A stretch of DNA of 29,266 nucleotides from Streptococcus mitis (GCA_018364455.1 JAGZLW010000021.1:1-29266); one strand, 5' to 3'; counted from the stretch's first letter, positions 1 through 7,965 are shown. Notes: a model not told the origin generated them from the sequence alone. Numbers and translations: made by a program.

Positions 1-1776
1 GGTTACTGTTCTAGTTCCTGGAGTACCAGCTTCTGTGATTTTAGATTCATCTTTGGCTCTTGTAGTGTCTTTCTCGTAACGAATACTTGGTTGTATTGGT
101 GTAACGACAACTGTAGATTTGGCACCATCTTTCTTGAAAACTTCCTCAAGTGTATTTTTAGTAATCTGTCCTGTATCAGGATTTTTCATACTCACAGTTG
201 TTGACTTAATGATGTCATCTCCGCGTTTACTATATACAGCAGTTTCTCCAACTTTTTCTACAGATTTAACTGTTGTTATTTTTTTATCTTGATAACCTGT
301 CCCATCTAAAGAAATTCGTTTCCCAGATATAAACTCTGATCGTCTATTAATCATATCGGCTTCAAAATAAGAACGTGAACTATGACCTCCACTGGTTCGT
401 CCAACATTTATAACAACATCACTATCATTGCTGACACCTTTTCTTATCGTCGAATCATTATCAACAATATAATGAGTCATTTTCCCAGACTTAGCTATTT
501 TTTTGCTATCTAAACCTTTTTGCCAAAATTCACGACCAGAAACCAAACTCGTCACTACTTTTGGGGCATTAAATGTTGTTCCTTTTTTTAATACATTATT
601 ATAAAAATTTCTATAAGCCAACTGTTCTTTAGGAGACATGACTCTGCTGTCAGAATATGCCAACTCATAGGCTTCAACCATTGCCCGTTGTACTAAATAT
701 CCTCCTAAAGAATGACCTGTTAAATAAAGATTGGTAATGCTCTTATCTTTAGCTAGTTCGCGCATGATATTTTCTGCATCTATCCCCTGTTGAGGATTTC
801 TTCCTGTTCCCAGAGTGATATCTGCTTTAATATCTTTCACATCACTTGTTCCACGAAAGGCTAACACTTGTGCAGTCCCATTTGGTAAATATGAGAAATC
901 ACTCTTAGTTTCATACAAGACAGCATCTAGTCCGCTAGATGTATGATAACTTTTCTTCCTTTCCCAATAAGGTCCCAATTCCTTATTCATCATCATATAT
1001 TCGTAACGTGGTTTACTGTCACCATTCTTTTTATATAACTCTGATTCTGTTAAGGGTTTCTTATGATTCAGTACTCTATCAATATAATTATCATCACGGT
1101 AGGACAATTCCATGAACATAATCATATCGCGCTCACTTACATTCCATTTTAATTTTTCATCTGACTTTTCGTCACTATCAATAATACCATCACCATCAGT
1201 ATCTTCTAACATAGGATGACTATTATAGCCTACATACTTTTTCCCGTCTTTTTCATAAATATAAAGTTCTTCTTTATCCTTCAAGTAGTCATTATCTGTA
1301 TAAGCTTCTGGACTTAATTGAGGGCCGTTTAACAATAAACTATCAAGCTTATTACCTTCTGAACCGATTACTCCTGCTTTTATTTGCTTAGCATACTCAT
1401 CAGTTAATTCATACTTTTTAACCTCGGAAGGATTTGATGCTGTTCTCACCGCTGGAGTGCTTGATCTGTCTTCACCCGCCACGGAAGCCCTTGTGGTCAA
1501 GCTATTATTTTCCTTATCCCCAGATGTGACGGGTTCTGTAGTCCTTGTAGATCCTATTGGAACATCTCTGGTATCTAACTCAGAAGAAGTATTATTTTGA
1601 TTACCTGGTATAGGTTGCACTTCTTCTCTTTTCTCCACAGAAGGTAGAGAATTTTCCGTAGAAGCAAGCACTCCCTGAGATGGTATAAACAAGGCAATTC
1701 CTATTAATACAGAAGCCACTCCAACAGAAAACTTTCGAATCGAAAAACGTTGACGTTTATTAAAAATATCTTTCAT
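1..1776 (-). CDS. YSIRK-type surface protein with EF-hand-like loop and lipase-like domain (partial, C-terminus outside window)
   Basis: 592 residues are visible; the frame runs open into base 1. Residues 1-40 are an export signal with the YSIRK variant FSIRKFSVGVASVLIG, known to direct septal secretion of streptococcal wall proteins. A low-complexity Ser/Thr/Glu segment follows (about 41-118). Residues 192-203 read DTDGDGIIDSDE, a DxDxDG calcium-binding loop of the EF-hand or thrombospondin type 3 kind. From about 215 there is an alpha/beta hydrolase (lipase class 3 or Mbeg1/DUF2974-like) with the nucleophile elbow GHSLGG (Ser356); Asp in DNDSDVV and His in GGHSSRSYF are possible remaining triad residues. 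The last about 35 residues resemble a G5 domain (KITEAGTPGTRTV). A C-terminal LPXTG is expected by family but not seen. The start at 1776 is chosen because the signal begins there; the ribosome site is weak. The substrate is unknown. Confidence 0.85.
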   Translation of the reverse strand, partial: MKDIFNKRQRFSIRKFSVGVASVLIGIALFIPSQGVLASTENSLPSVEKREEVQPIPGNQNNTSSELDTRDVPIGSTRTTEPVTSGDKENNSLTTRASVAGEDRSSTPAVRTASNPSEVKKYELTDEYAKQIKAGVIGSEGNKLDSLLLNGPQLSPEAYTDNDYLKDKEELYIYEKDGKKYVGYNSHPMLEDTDGDGIIDSDEKSDEKLKWNVSERDMIMFMELSYRDDNYIDRVLNHKKPLTESELYKKNGDSKPRYEYMMMNKELGPYWERKKSYHTSSGLDAVLYETKSDFSYLPNGTAQVLAFRGTSDVKDIKADITLGTGRNPQQGIDAENIMRELAKDKSITNLYLTGHSLGGYLVQRAMVEAYELAYSDSRVMSPKEQLAYRNFYNNVLKKGTTFNAPKVVTSLVSGREFWQKGLDSKKIAKSGKMTHYIVDNDSTIRKGVSNDSDVVINVGRTSGGHSSRSYFEADMINRRSEFISGKRISLDGTGYQDKKITTVKSVEKVGETAVYSKRGDDIIKSTTVSMKNPDTGQITKNTLEEVFKKDGAKSTVVVTPIQPSIRYEKDTTRAKDESKITEAGTPGTRTVT

Positions 1777-1998
1777 TTTACCAACTTTCTTTCTAACTAT
1801 TTTTTACAAAATAGAGGGTTCTAATATTTTTCCTTGACAGAAAACTAGATCATTTCTTGACTAAAATTTTAGAGCTTTTCCTCTACTTGATTATAAGCTA
1901 CTACATTGATTTCTAATCATAGAAAAATGGATTGCTTAATATTACTAAAATATCAGTAAAATATAAAAAAATGTAAATATTTTACTTTCAACACTGCC

Positions 1999-2007
1999 AT
2001 TATACCA
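1999..2007 (-). promoter_or_regulatory. Extended -10 promoter for the YSIRK protein gene
   Basis: On the minus strand the bases read TGGTATAAT, a consensus -10 with the TG extension; no good -35 is visible. Transcription would start near 1992, giving an AT-rich leader of about 215 nt before the ATG at 1776. The 1777-2174 gap holds this promoter and the 2068-2113 hairpin, and nothing else I can support. Confidence 0.55.
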
Positions 2008-2067
2008 TAAAAAATCATAACACTCATGTGTTTTAAAAAAGGTTTGTCAAAAAGTTTTCAAAATCAA

Positions 2068-2113
2068 AAAACGCATAATATCAGGTCTTGAAAACCTTGA
2101 TACTATGCGTTTT
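2068..2113 (-). terminator. Terminator hairpin closing the hprK-lgt-ytxH operon, repeat family copy 1
   Basis: Arms AAAACGCATA..TATCAGG and CCTTGATA..TATGCGTTTT form a long stem around a short loop, with A/T tracts on both sides, so it could work in either direction. It lies 61 bp beyond the ytxH stop codon. A nearly identical hairpin, including flanking bases, sits at 7045-7089. Confidence 0.75.
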
Positions 2114-2174
2114 ATTGTGGGAAAATCTACTTCATTTTCTCCGAGAATTGAGTTTTTGCCCAGTCTCATCAAAT

Positions 2175-2570
2175 CTAGATTTTTTCTTCTTTGATATCAA
2201 TCACAATTTCTTCTGATTGGTCAAGAGTTTCGGCCTTTTCTTGCCATTGCTCCTTGAGATTATTGAATTGATTTTTTGATGCTTCTGTCGCTTGGCGAGC
2301 ACATGATTTGGCTTGAGCAAGGACACTGTCCACAGTGATTTCACCTGACTCAACCTGTTCTTTGGTTTTCAGAACAAAATCTGTAGCCTGCTCCTTAACT
2401 TCTGTCAGTTTTTCACAGACCTGATCCTTGGCATACTCAGGATCTTCTCTCAAATCATCTAGAAAATCTTGAGCCTGACTGCAAATTTGTTTGCCCTTAT
2501 CGCTTGTTAAAAACAAGGCAAGAGCTGCACCTGAAACGGTTCCTAAAAGGATTGAGGATAGTTTACCCAT
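2175..2570 (-). CDS. YtxH domain protein
   Basis: 131 residues. An N-terminal hydrophobic segment (about 5-22, SSILLGTVSGAALALFLT) is followed by a charged, helical, probably coiled-coil domain rich in Lys, Glu and Gln. This is the pattern of YtxH/general-stress small membrane proteins, whose biochemical role is unknown. A good ribosome site (AAGGAG, 7 nt from ATG) supports the start. It is the last gene of the hprK-lgt operon, 15 bp after the DUF948 gene, and a terminator hairpin follows. DUF948 and YtxH genes are commonly paired in Firmicutes, suggesting a joint membrane-associated function, but that is inference. Confidence 0.8.
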   Translation of the reverse strand: MGKLSSILLGTVSGAALALFLTSDKGKQICSQAQDFLDDLREDPEYAKDQVCEKLTEVKEQATDFVLKTKEQVESGEITVDSVLAQAKSCARQATEASKNQFNNLKEQWQEKAETLDQSEEIVIDIKEEKI

Positions 2571-2585
2571 AAGGATTCTCCTTTT

Positions 2586-2969
2586 TTATTTTTTGAAAAA
2601 TTTACTTGCAAGACGAAGAGCTGACAAACTTGCACCGGTCTTGAGTGTTTTTGAACCAGCTGAGGAAGCTTTCTTGCTCAAGACACGCGCATGGTCATTA
2701 AGGTCTGAAACAGATAGAGATAAATCTGCAACAGCATTAAAGAGTGGATCAATTGTTGCCACCTTGACATTGATATCATCTGCCAAGACATTAACCTTAG
2801 CCAGCAATTCATTGGTATGATGCAAGGTCACATCCACATCTGAAGTTAAGGTTTTAATCGTCTTCTCTGTTTCATCGATAACACGGCCAAGCTTTTGTAC
2901 AGTAATGATTAGATAGACTAAAAAGACAATCAAAGCTAGGGCAACAAGAATATATGCAACTTCTAACAT
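2586..2969 (-). CDS. DUF948 domain membrane protein
   Basis: 127 residues. One N-terminal transmembrane helix (about 4-25, VAYILVALALIVFLVYLIITV) is followed by a long helical region with heptad-like spacing (about 28-100) and a basic C-terminus. This matches the DUF948 family of single-pass proteins of unknown function. The ATG follows the lgt stop codon directly (TAA then ATG), with GAGGAGG lying inside the end of lgt, so the two are translationally linked. It belongs to the hprK-lgt-DUF948-ytxH transcription unit. Confidence 0.8.
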   Translation of the reverse strand: MLEVAYILVALALIVFLVYLIITVQKLGRVIDETEKTIKTLTSDVDVTLHHTNELLAKVNVLADDINVKVATIDPLFNAVADLSLSVSDLNDHARVLSKKASSAGSKTLKTGASLSALRLASKFFKK

Positions 2970-3758
2970 TTAGTTTTCCTCCTCTGTAACATAGTAAGGG
3001 GCCTTCTTTCGATTTTGATAAAGAATGATAAAAATACCGAGACCGATAAGGACAACTGAAAGCCATTGAGACACTCGAAGTCCAAATAACATGAGACTAT
3101 CTGTCCGCATGCCTTCAATAACCATACGACCGAAACCATACCAAATCAAGTAGAAAGCAGTGATATGACCTCGTCTGAGACTTTTCCATTTTCGTCTGAA
3201 TATCAAAATCAAGGCAAAGCCAAGTAGATTCCATAGAGACTCATAAAGGAAGGTCGGTTGACGGTAGCTCCCATCAATATACATCTGGTCACGGATAAAG
3301 GCAGGTAGATAATTCAGATTATCCACCGCTGCACCATAAGCTTCTTGGTTAAAGAAATTGCCCCAGCGACCCAAACTTTGGGCAATCATGACGCTAGGCG
3401 CCGCAATATCTAGAAAATCCCAAGTGTTAATGAGTTTACGATCAGCAAAGATGTAAAGCACAAGAGCCCCAGTTATCAAACCACCATAAATGGCCAAACC
3501 ACCATTCCAAATGGCAAAAATCTCTCCCAAATTCTGACTATAGTAATCAAAACGGAAAATGACATAGTAGAGACGAGCTCCTAAAATAGCCAAGGGAAAG
3601 GCTATCAAGATAAAATCTAAAATATCGTCTGGTATGATCTTCTTTCTAGGCGCTTCTTTCATGGTCAAATAAACCGCAAGAATCAAACCTGTCACAATAC
3701 ACAAGGCATACCAACGAATGGCTAGAGGACCTAGATGAATAGCAATTGGATCAAGCAT
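2970..3758 (-). CDS. lgt: Prolipoprotein diacylglyceryl transferase
   Basis: Lgt moves a diacylglyceryl group from phosphatidylglycerol to the lipobox cysteine of prolipoproteins at the outer face of the membrane, the first step of lipoprotein maturation. The 262-residue product has about seven hydrophobic segments and the family signature GRWGNFFNQEAYG (about 130-142), plus GGLAIYGG near 87 and a YGFGRMVIEGMR segment near the C-terminus. The start is taken at MLDPIAI (3758) rather than seven codons upstream, because the ATG overlaps the hprK stop by 8 nt (ATGCTTGA), a typical coupled junction, and MLDPIAI is the family N-terminus. Length is normal. Co-transcription with hprK is conserved in streptococci. 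Confidence 0.96.
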   Translation of the reverse strand: MLDPIAIHLGPLAIRWYALCIVTGLILAVYLTMKEAPRKKIIPDDILDFILIAFPLAILGARLYYVIFRFDYYSQNLGEIFAIWNGGLAIYGGLITGALVLYIFADRKLINTWDFLDIAAPSVMIAQSLGRWGNFFNQEAYGAAVDNLNYLPAFIRDQMYIDGSYRQPTFLYESLWNLLGFALILIFRRKWKSLRRGHITAFYLIWYGFGRMVIEGMRTDSLMLFGLRVSQWLSVVLIGLGIFIILYQNRKKAPYYVTEEEN

Positions 3759-4686
3759 TAGGCACCTCGTTTTGAGCAATGAGATTTGTCAAACGTTCTT
3801 CGAACAAACGCGTCGCATCAAAGCCCATTTCCTTGGCACGATAATTCATAGCAGCAGCCTCAATCACGACAGAGATATTACGACCTGTTTTAACTGGAAT
3901 ACGAATACGAGGAATGGCTACGCCAGAAATTTCTATTTCCTCTGCATTGTTTCCAAGACGATCAAAAGTCTTATGTGTATCATAGTTTTCCAAATAAACA
4001 GCAAGTTGAACCTGTGAAGAATCCTTGACGGCACTGGCACCGTAGAGGCTCATAACATCGATAATCCCAACCCCACGAATTTCAATCAGGTGTCTCAAGA
4101 TTTCAGCCGGTTCACCCCAAAGAGTAATCTCATCCTTGGCAAAGATATCAACCCGGTCATCAGCTACCAAGCGGTGACCACGTTTGACAAGCTCTAGACC
4201 TGTCTCACTCTTACCGATTCCACTATCTCCCTGAATCAAGACACCCATCCCATAGATATCCATCAAGACACCGTGCACACTGGTACGTTCTGCCAAACGA
4301 GAATCCAGATAGCTAGATAACTCTCCAGACAAACGACTAGTAGCCGTACGGCTGGTTAAAATGGCAATCTTACATTCTCTGGCTGCCTTTAACATCTCCT
4401 CTGGAACCACCAAACCACGGGCAACAATGACCGCTGGTGTCTCAGGTAGAAACATTTTTTTCAAAACTTCATAACGACTGTTGGAAGGCATGCTGATCAG
4501 ATAAGACCACTCCTTCATTCCCAAGAGCTGGATTCGCTCTGGCGTATAGTAGTCAAAATAGCCTGTCATTTCAAGACCAGGTCGCGTAATATCCGCTGTA
4601 TTGATTTCCTTTTCAAGCAATTCTGATTCGCCATAGACAATGTCTAGTCTAAGCTTTTCAATCACTTCTTTTACTAAAACCGACAT
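3751..4686 (-). CDS. hprK: HPr kinase/phosphorylase
   Basis: Bifunctional enzyme that phosphorylates Ser46 of the phosphotransferase protein HPr using ATP or pyrophosphate and removes it again; HPr-Ser-P is the cofactor of CcpA in carbon catabolite control. The 311 residues show an N-terminal regulatory domain, the Walker A loop GDSGIGKSETG (about 153-163), HRLVADD (171-177) and the C-terminal signature EIRGVGIIDV. The second of two adjacent ATG codons (4686) is preferred because the ribosome site GGAGG lies 5 nt upstream of it. First gene of the operon with lgt, DUF948 and ytxH. The cre-like sites in front of nagB and the ABC operon would respond to this pathway. Confidence 0.97.
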   Translation of the reverse strand: MSVLVKEVIEKLRLDIVYGESELLEKEINTADITRPGLEMTGYFDYYTPERIQLLGMKEWSYLISMPSNSRYEVLKKMFLPETPAVIVARGLVVPEEMLKAARECKIAILTSRTATSRLSGELSSYLDSRLAERTSVHGVLMDIYGMGVLIQGDSGIGKSETGLELVKRGHRLVADDRVDIFAKDEITLWGEPAEILRHLIEIRGVGIIDVMSLYGASAVKDSSQVQLAVYLENYDTHKTFDRLGNNAEEIEISGVAIPRIRIPVKTGRNISVVIEAAAMNYRAKEMGFDATRLFEERLTNLIAQNEVPNA

Positions 4687-4717
4687 CATTTCCTCCTTTA
4701 ATCGAGTTCTTTTTACT

Positions 4718-4726
4718 ATTATATCA
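4718..4726 (-). promoter_or_regulatory. Extended -10 promoter of the hprK-lgt operon
   Basis: Minus strand reads TGATATAAT (TG extension plus perfect TATAAT) with no convincing -35. The start would be near 4711, giving a leader of about 25 nt with AAAGGAGG before hprK. Confidence 0.6.
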
Positions 4727-4779
4727 AATTGTGGGAGGAAGTTTCAGATTTTTGCAGGCTTTGTAGTATTTATTTAAAA

Positions 4780-4806
4780 TAAAAAGGACTAGATTTCTCT
4801 AGCCTT
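4780..4806 (-). terminator. Rho-independent terminator of rpsU
   Basis: Minus strand: AAAGGCTAGA, loop, TCTAGTCCTTT then a T-rich run. The stem has one bulged base. It begins 11 bp past the rpsU stop and separates rpsU from hprK. Confidence 0.75.
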
Positions 4807-4816
4807 TCATTTCTAA

Positions 4817-4993
4817 TTAGAATTTTTTACGTTTACGAGCTGCTTCTGATTTACGTTTACGTTTTACAGAAGGTTTTTCATAGAATTCACGTTTGCGTGT
4901 TTCTTGAAGAGTACCAGCTTTAGTAACCGCACGTTTGAAACGACGAAGTGCGTCGTCAAGAGATTCATTCTTACGTACTACTGTTTTAGACAT
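4817..4993 (-). CDS. rpsU: 30S ribosomal protein S21
   Basis: 58 residues, highly basic, with the S21 sequence [21 protein letters not shown] at its start and an Arg/Lys-rich tail ([15 protein letters not shown]). S21 is a small-subunit protein that helps initiation by promoting base pairing of mRNA with 16S rRNA. The start is placed at 4993 because GGGAG lies 8 nt upstream and this gives the family length; the reading frame is open eight codons further upstream but that adds non-family residues. It is monocistronic, with a consensus promoter at 5028-5056 and a terminator at 4780-4806. Confidence 0.97.
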
Positions 4994-5027
4994 TTTTTTC
5001 ACTCCCTTCAAGTTCAAGATCTATTCT

Positions 5028-5056
5028 ATTTTACACGTAAAAGGAATAATTGTCAA
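5028..5056 (-). promoter_or_regulatory. Consensus sigma-A promoter of rpsU
   Basis: Minus strand: TTGACA (5051-5056), 17-nt spacer, TAAAAT (5028-5033). This strong promoter fits a highly expressed ribosomal protein gene; the start would be near 5021. Confidence 0.85.
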
Positions 5057-5144
5057 GAAAAAATGCGGTTTAATTTTGATTTTTTCTTTCATTTATACAA
5101 GAGCTTAAAGCACTCAGATAGAAGAAACTGAAGGGGTTCGTTTT

Positions 5145-5852
5145 TTATTTTTCAAGTAAGCTGAGCGCTTCAGCATCTGCAATAATGGTCACATCAGGGT
5201 GATTTTGCAGGCTACTTGCTGGTAGGTTCTCAGTCACTGGACCAGACACGGTGCCGGCAATGGCTTCTGCTTTCGACTCACCGTAAGCAAAGAGAAGGAT
5301 TGACTTGGCATCCAAAATGTTTTTAATCCCCATTGAAATGGCTTGGGTTGGAACGTCTTCAATCTTGTCAAAGAAACGTGCGTTGGCTTCGATAGTAGAC
5401 TGATCAAGTTCGACTAGATGTGTTTGGCTATCAAATGGTGTTCCTGGTTCATTAAATCCGATATGTCCATTGCGACCGATTCCCAAGATTTGCAGATCAA
5501 CTGGATGGTCAGCCAAAATTTGGTTGTAGCGTTCAACTTCAGCTTCAGCATGATCCTTAACACCACGAGGCAAGAAACTTTCTTTAAACGATTTTTGGTT
5601 GAACAAGTTTTCTTGCATGAAGTGACGGTAAGACTGAGGATTGTCGCCATCAAGGCCTACATACTCATCAAGGTTAACACTTGTTAGATTTGAAAAATCA
5701 AGGTCACTTTCAACAATTTCCTTGTAAAATTCAAGTGGACTGCTTCCTGTAGCAAGTCCTAGAGTTTGAGCGCCGTTGTCCAATTTTTCCTTCAAAATCT
5801 CAAAAGCAACTTTTCCACCTTCGATTTGGTTTTCAACTTTAATAACTTTCAC
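5145..5852 (-). CDS. nagB: Glucosamine-6-phosphate deaminase
   Basis: Converts glucosamine 6-phosphate to fructose 6-phosphate and ammonia, feeding amino sugars into glycolysis. The 235-residue product has LATGSSP near 33-39, the catalytic-region NLDEYVGL near 60-67 (Asp62, Glu63) and the signature GIGRNGHIGFNEPG. The start is taken as GTG at 5852 (KVIKVENQ), because GGAGG sits 8 nt upstream; the ATG five codons earlier lies on top of that ribosome site and gives an atypical N-terminus. Divergent from queA. The promoter has a dre/NagR-type operator in its spacer and a cre-like site just upstream, so both induction by amino-sugar phosphates and CcpA control are likely. I see no convincing terminator between it and the rpsU promoter. 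Confidence 0.96.
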   Translation of the reverse strand: MKVIKVENQIEGGKVAFEILKEKLDNGAQTLGLATGSSPLEFYKEIVESDLDFSNLTSVNLDEYVGLDGDNPQSYRHFMQENLFNQKSFKESFLPRGVKDHAEAEVERYNQILADHPVDLQILGIGRNGHIGFNEPGTPFDSQTHLVELDQSTIEANARFFDKIEDVPTQAISMGIKNILDAKSILLFAYGESKAEAIAGTVSGPVTENLPASSLQNHPDVTIIADAEALSLLEK

Positions 5853-5881
5853 CTTTTCATCCTCCATTTCTGTATATATTT

Positions 5882-5910
5882 ATTATATGGTATAGACCAA
5901 TTTTTGTCAA
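5882..5910 (-). promoter_or_regulatory. Perfect consensus promoter of nagB
   Basis: Minus strand: TTGACA (5905-5910), 17-nt spacer, TATAAT (5882-5887). Both hexamers are perfect matches, so without a repressor this promoter should be very strong; see the operator inside the spacer. Confidence 0.9.
5888..5899. promoter_or_regulatory. NagR/dre-type operator in the nagB promoter spacer
   Basis: TGGTATAGACCA is a near-palindrome matching the dre site (TGGTNTANACCA) known for GntR/HutC-family NagR (YvoA) regulators of amino-sugar genes. It fills the spacer between the -35 and -10 elements, so bound repressor would block RNA polymerase. The regulator gene is not in this window. Confidence 0.7.
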
Positions 5911-5911
5911 G

Positions 5912-5925
5912 TGAAAACGATTTAA
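5912..5925. promoter_or_regulatory. cre-like site upstream of the nagB -35
   Basis: TGAAAACGATTTAA matches the CcpA box TGNAANCGNWNNCW except for the C near the end. It ends one base from the -35 hexamer. It is plausible given hprK next door, but a single imperfect site is weak evidence. Confidence 0.4.
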
Positions 5926-5957
5926 TTTCTAAAAAAAGAGCGACTATACTTGAAACA

Positions 5958-5966
5958 TGTTATAAT
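5958..5966 (+). promoter_or_regulatory. Extended -10 promoter of queA
   Basis: TGTTATAAT gives a TG extension and perfect TATAAT; the -35 region is poor. The start would be near 5973, a leader of about 20-30 nt. Confidence 0.65.
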
Positions 5967-6002
5967 GGATAAGATTAGAACTTAGAAAGAATGAACAGAT
6001 AT

Positions 6003-7031
6003 ATGAATACAGCTGATTTTGATTTCCACTTGCCTGAGGAATTGATTGCCCAAACGCCCCTTGAAAAACGAGATGCCTCTAAACTCCTCATTGTCAACCG
6101 TGAGACGGGAGAAATGCAGGATAAACACTTCCACTCTATTATTGATATGCTGGAACCTGGTGATGCCCTTGTCATGAACGACACCCGAGTTCTCCCTGCC
6201 CGCCTCTATGGTCAAAAAGTAGAGACAGGAGGCCATGTGGAACTTCTCCTCCTTAAGAACACTAGTGGAGACGAGTGGGAAGTTCTGGCTAAACCTGCCA
6301 AACGCCTCAAGGTTGGTACTCGTGTCAGCTTTGGTGATGGTCGCCTCAGCGCTGTCGTTACGGAAGAATTGACCCACGGAGGCCGCATTGTCCGCTTTGA
6401 ATACCAAGGAATTTTCCTAGAAGTTTTGGAAAGTCTGGGAGAAATGCCATTACCACCTTATATCCATGAAAAACTGGATGACCGTGAACGCTATCAAACC
6501 GTTTACGCCAAGGAAAGTGGCTCTGCTGCAGCACCTACTGCTGGTCTTCACTTCACCAAAGAACTGCTGGCAGAAATCCAAGCTAAAGGTGTTCATCTAG
6601 TCTATCTGACTCTTCATGTCGGACTCGGAACCTTTAGACCTGTTTCTGTGGACAATCTAGACGAACACGAAATGCACTCAGAATTTTACCAACTTTCTGA
6701 GGAAGCAGCTGCCACCCTTCGCTCTGTTAAGGAAAATGGTGGTCGTGTCATCGCTGTCGGAACCACTTCTATCCGCACCTTGGAAACTATTGGTTCCAAG
6801 TTTGATGGACAAATCCAAGCAGATTCTGGCTGGACCAATATCTTTATCAAACCTGGTTACCAATGGAAGGTTGTGGATGCCTTTTCAACCAACTTCCACC
6901 TGCCAAAATCAACTCTGGTCATGTTGGTTTCTGCCTTTGCAGGTCGCGAATTAGTCTTAGATGCCTACCACCATGCCATTCAAGAACACTACCGCTTCTT
7001 TAGTTTTGGCGATGCCATGTTCATCTATTAA
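6003..7031 (+). CDS. queA: S-adenosylmethionine:tRNA ribosyltransferase-isomerase
   Basis: QueA transfers the ribosyl moiety of SAM to 7-aminomethyl-7-deazaguanine at wobble position 34 of tRNAs with GUN anticodons, forming epoxyqueuosine. The product has the family signatures MNDTRVLPARLYG, SGSAAAPTAGLHFT, TLHVGLGTFRPV and FSTNFHLPKSTL, and the usual length (342 residues). The family N-terminus is MNTADFDFHLPEE, so I take 6003; an in-frame ATG at 5991 is closer to the GAAAG purine run but only 1 nt from it, so the choice is uncertain by four residues. Divergent from nagB and convergent with the YihY gene, sharing a bidirectional hairpin at 7045-7089. Confidence 0.96.
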   Translation: MNTADFDFHLPEELIAQTPLEKRDASKLLIVNRETGEMQDKHFHSIIDMLEPGDALVMNDTRVLPARLYGQKVETGGHVELLLLKNTSGDEWEVLAKPAKRLKVGTRVSFGDGRLSAVVTEELTHGGRIVRFEYQGIFLEVLESLGEMPLPPYIHEKLDDRERYQTVYAKESGSAAAPTAGLHFTKELLAEIQAKGVHLVYLTLHVGLGTFRPVSVDNLDEHEMHSEFYQLSEEAAATLRSVKENGGRVIAVGTTSIRTLETIGSKFDGQIQADSGWTNIFIKPGYQWKVVDAFSTNFHLPKSTLVMLVSAFAGRELVLDAYHHAIQEHYRFFSFGDAMFIY

Positions 7032-7044
7032 TTTCCAAAATCAA

Positions 7045-7089
7045 AAAACGCATATTATCAGGCAATAAAACCTTGATAGTATGCGTTTT
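7045..7089. terminator. Bidirectional terminator hairpin between queA and the YihY gene, repeat family copy 2
   Basis: Arms AAAACGCATA..TATCAGG and CCTTGATA..TATGCGTTTT form a stem with A/T tracts on both sides, as needed between two convergent genes. The arms and the flank AAAATCAAAAAACGCATA are shared with the hairpin at 2068-2113; mainly the loop differs. Confidence 0.8.
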
Positions 7090-7104
7090 GTTATGGATAA
7101 AGAA

Positions 7105-7965
7105 TTAGTCTGTTCTCAAGCTCGGATCTTTCAAACTCTGCACACTGGCATTGATCACCGCTCCGACAATCAAAATCTTAGCGATGAGAATAAACCAGAA
7201 CATCATGACCACCACGACGACGGAACTGAAAAAACGGACGTCCACTAGGTGATTGACATAATTGTTGACATAGACTGAAAAGATATTGAGCAGTAAGGCC
7301 AGAGTCAACAAGACAAAGGCACTACCTGGTAATACCGAACGAATCCGTCGGACTTTGACATTAGGCAGAAAATAATAAAGCATGACCAAGATAGCAAAAA
7401 TCAAGGCATAGATCAAGGGACCTGTTAGGTCTTGCAGATAATCAAAGAGAGGACTATCCGAATTCCAATAGCTTTTGACAAGGTTGAGGAGCATACGGCC
7501 AAAGACACTCAGAAAAAGAGCTAAGGCAAAGAGAATCTGCAGACCAAAACTGACAAACAAACTCATGAGTTGATGAGAAATCATCCCACGATTTTTTGCT
7601 ACTCCGTAAGCTTTATTAAAGGCTTTCTGTAGGAAATTCATGGATTTTGAAAAGGTCCAGAGGGCTGATAAAATAGCAAAACTCAATAAGCCAGTTGACG
7701 GTTGGGTCAGCACTTCTGTAATAATATTTGCGACCACATCATACATAGTTTCCGGTAAAAACTCATTGACAACCTTTAAAAAATTGGAAACTGGAATCTG
7801 AAAATAAGGGAGGATATTGACCACCACCAAAAGAAGTGGAAAAATCGAAATCAACCAATAGTAGGCTACTGCGACACTGGTCAACTCACTATCTGATGCT
7901 TGATAATAATGCAAAAAAGCTTTTACTAAAGGCTTATCTATCAGCTCTTTCCACCACTTCTTCAT
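7105..7965 (-). CDS. YihY/BrkB family membrane protein
   Basis: 286 residues with about six hydrophobic segments and the YihY/BrkB layout (N-terminal SELTSVAVAYYWLISIFPLL, then NFLQKAFNKAYGV). The family was once annotated as ribonuclease BN, which is not its function; its real activity is unresolved, probably transport or envelope maintenance. The start is the ATG at 7965 with AAGGAG upstream; an in-frame GTG at 7980 overlaps that ribosome site and is rejected. Last gene of the leftward ytqA-mnmM-antiporter operon, 27 bp after the antiporter stop. It ends at the hairpin shared with queA. Confidence 0.88.
   Translation of the reverse strand: MKKWWKELIDKPLVKAFLHYYQASDSELTSVAVAYYWLISIFPLLLVVVNILPYFQIPVSNFLKVVNEFLPETMYDVVANIITEVLTQPSTGLLSFAILSALWTFSKSMNFLQKAFNKAYGVAKNRGMISHQLMSLFVSFGLQILFALALFLSVFGRMLLNLVKSYWNSDSPLFDYLQDLTGPLIYALIFAILVMLYYFLPNVKVRRIRSVLPGSAFVLLTLALLLNIFSVYVNNYVNHLVDVRFFSSVVVVVMMFWFILIAKILIVGAVINASVQSLKDPSLRTD

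Noticed and set aside
5853..5867. ATG start of nagB at 5867
   Set aside because: The GGAGG ribosome site lies immediately after this ATG and is correctly spaced for the GTG at 5852, which gives the usual NagB N-terminus.
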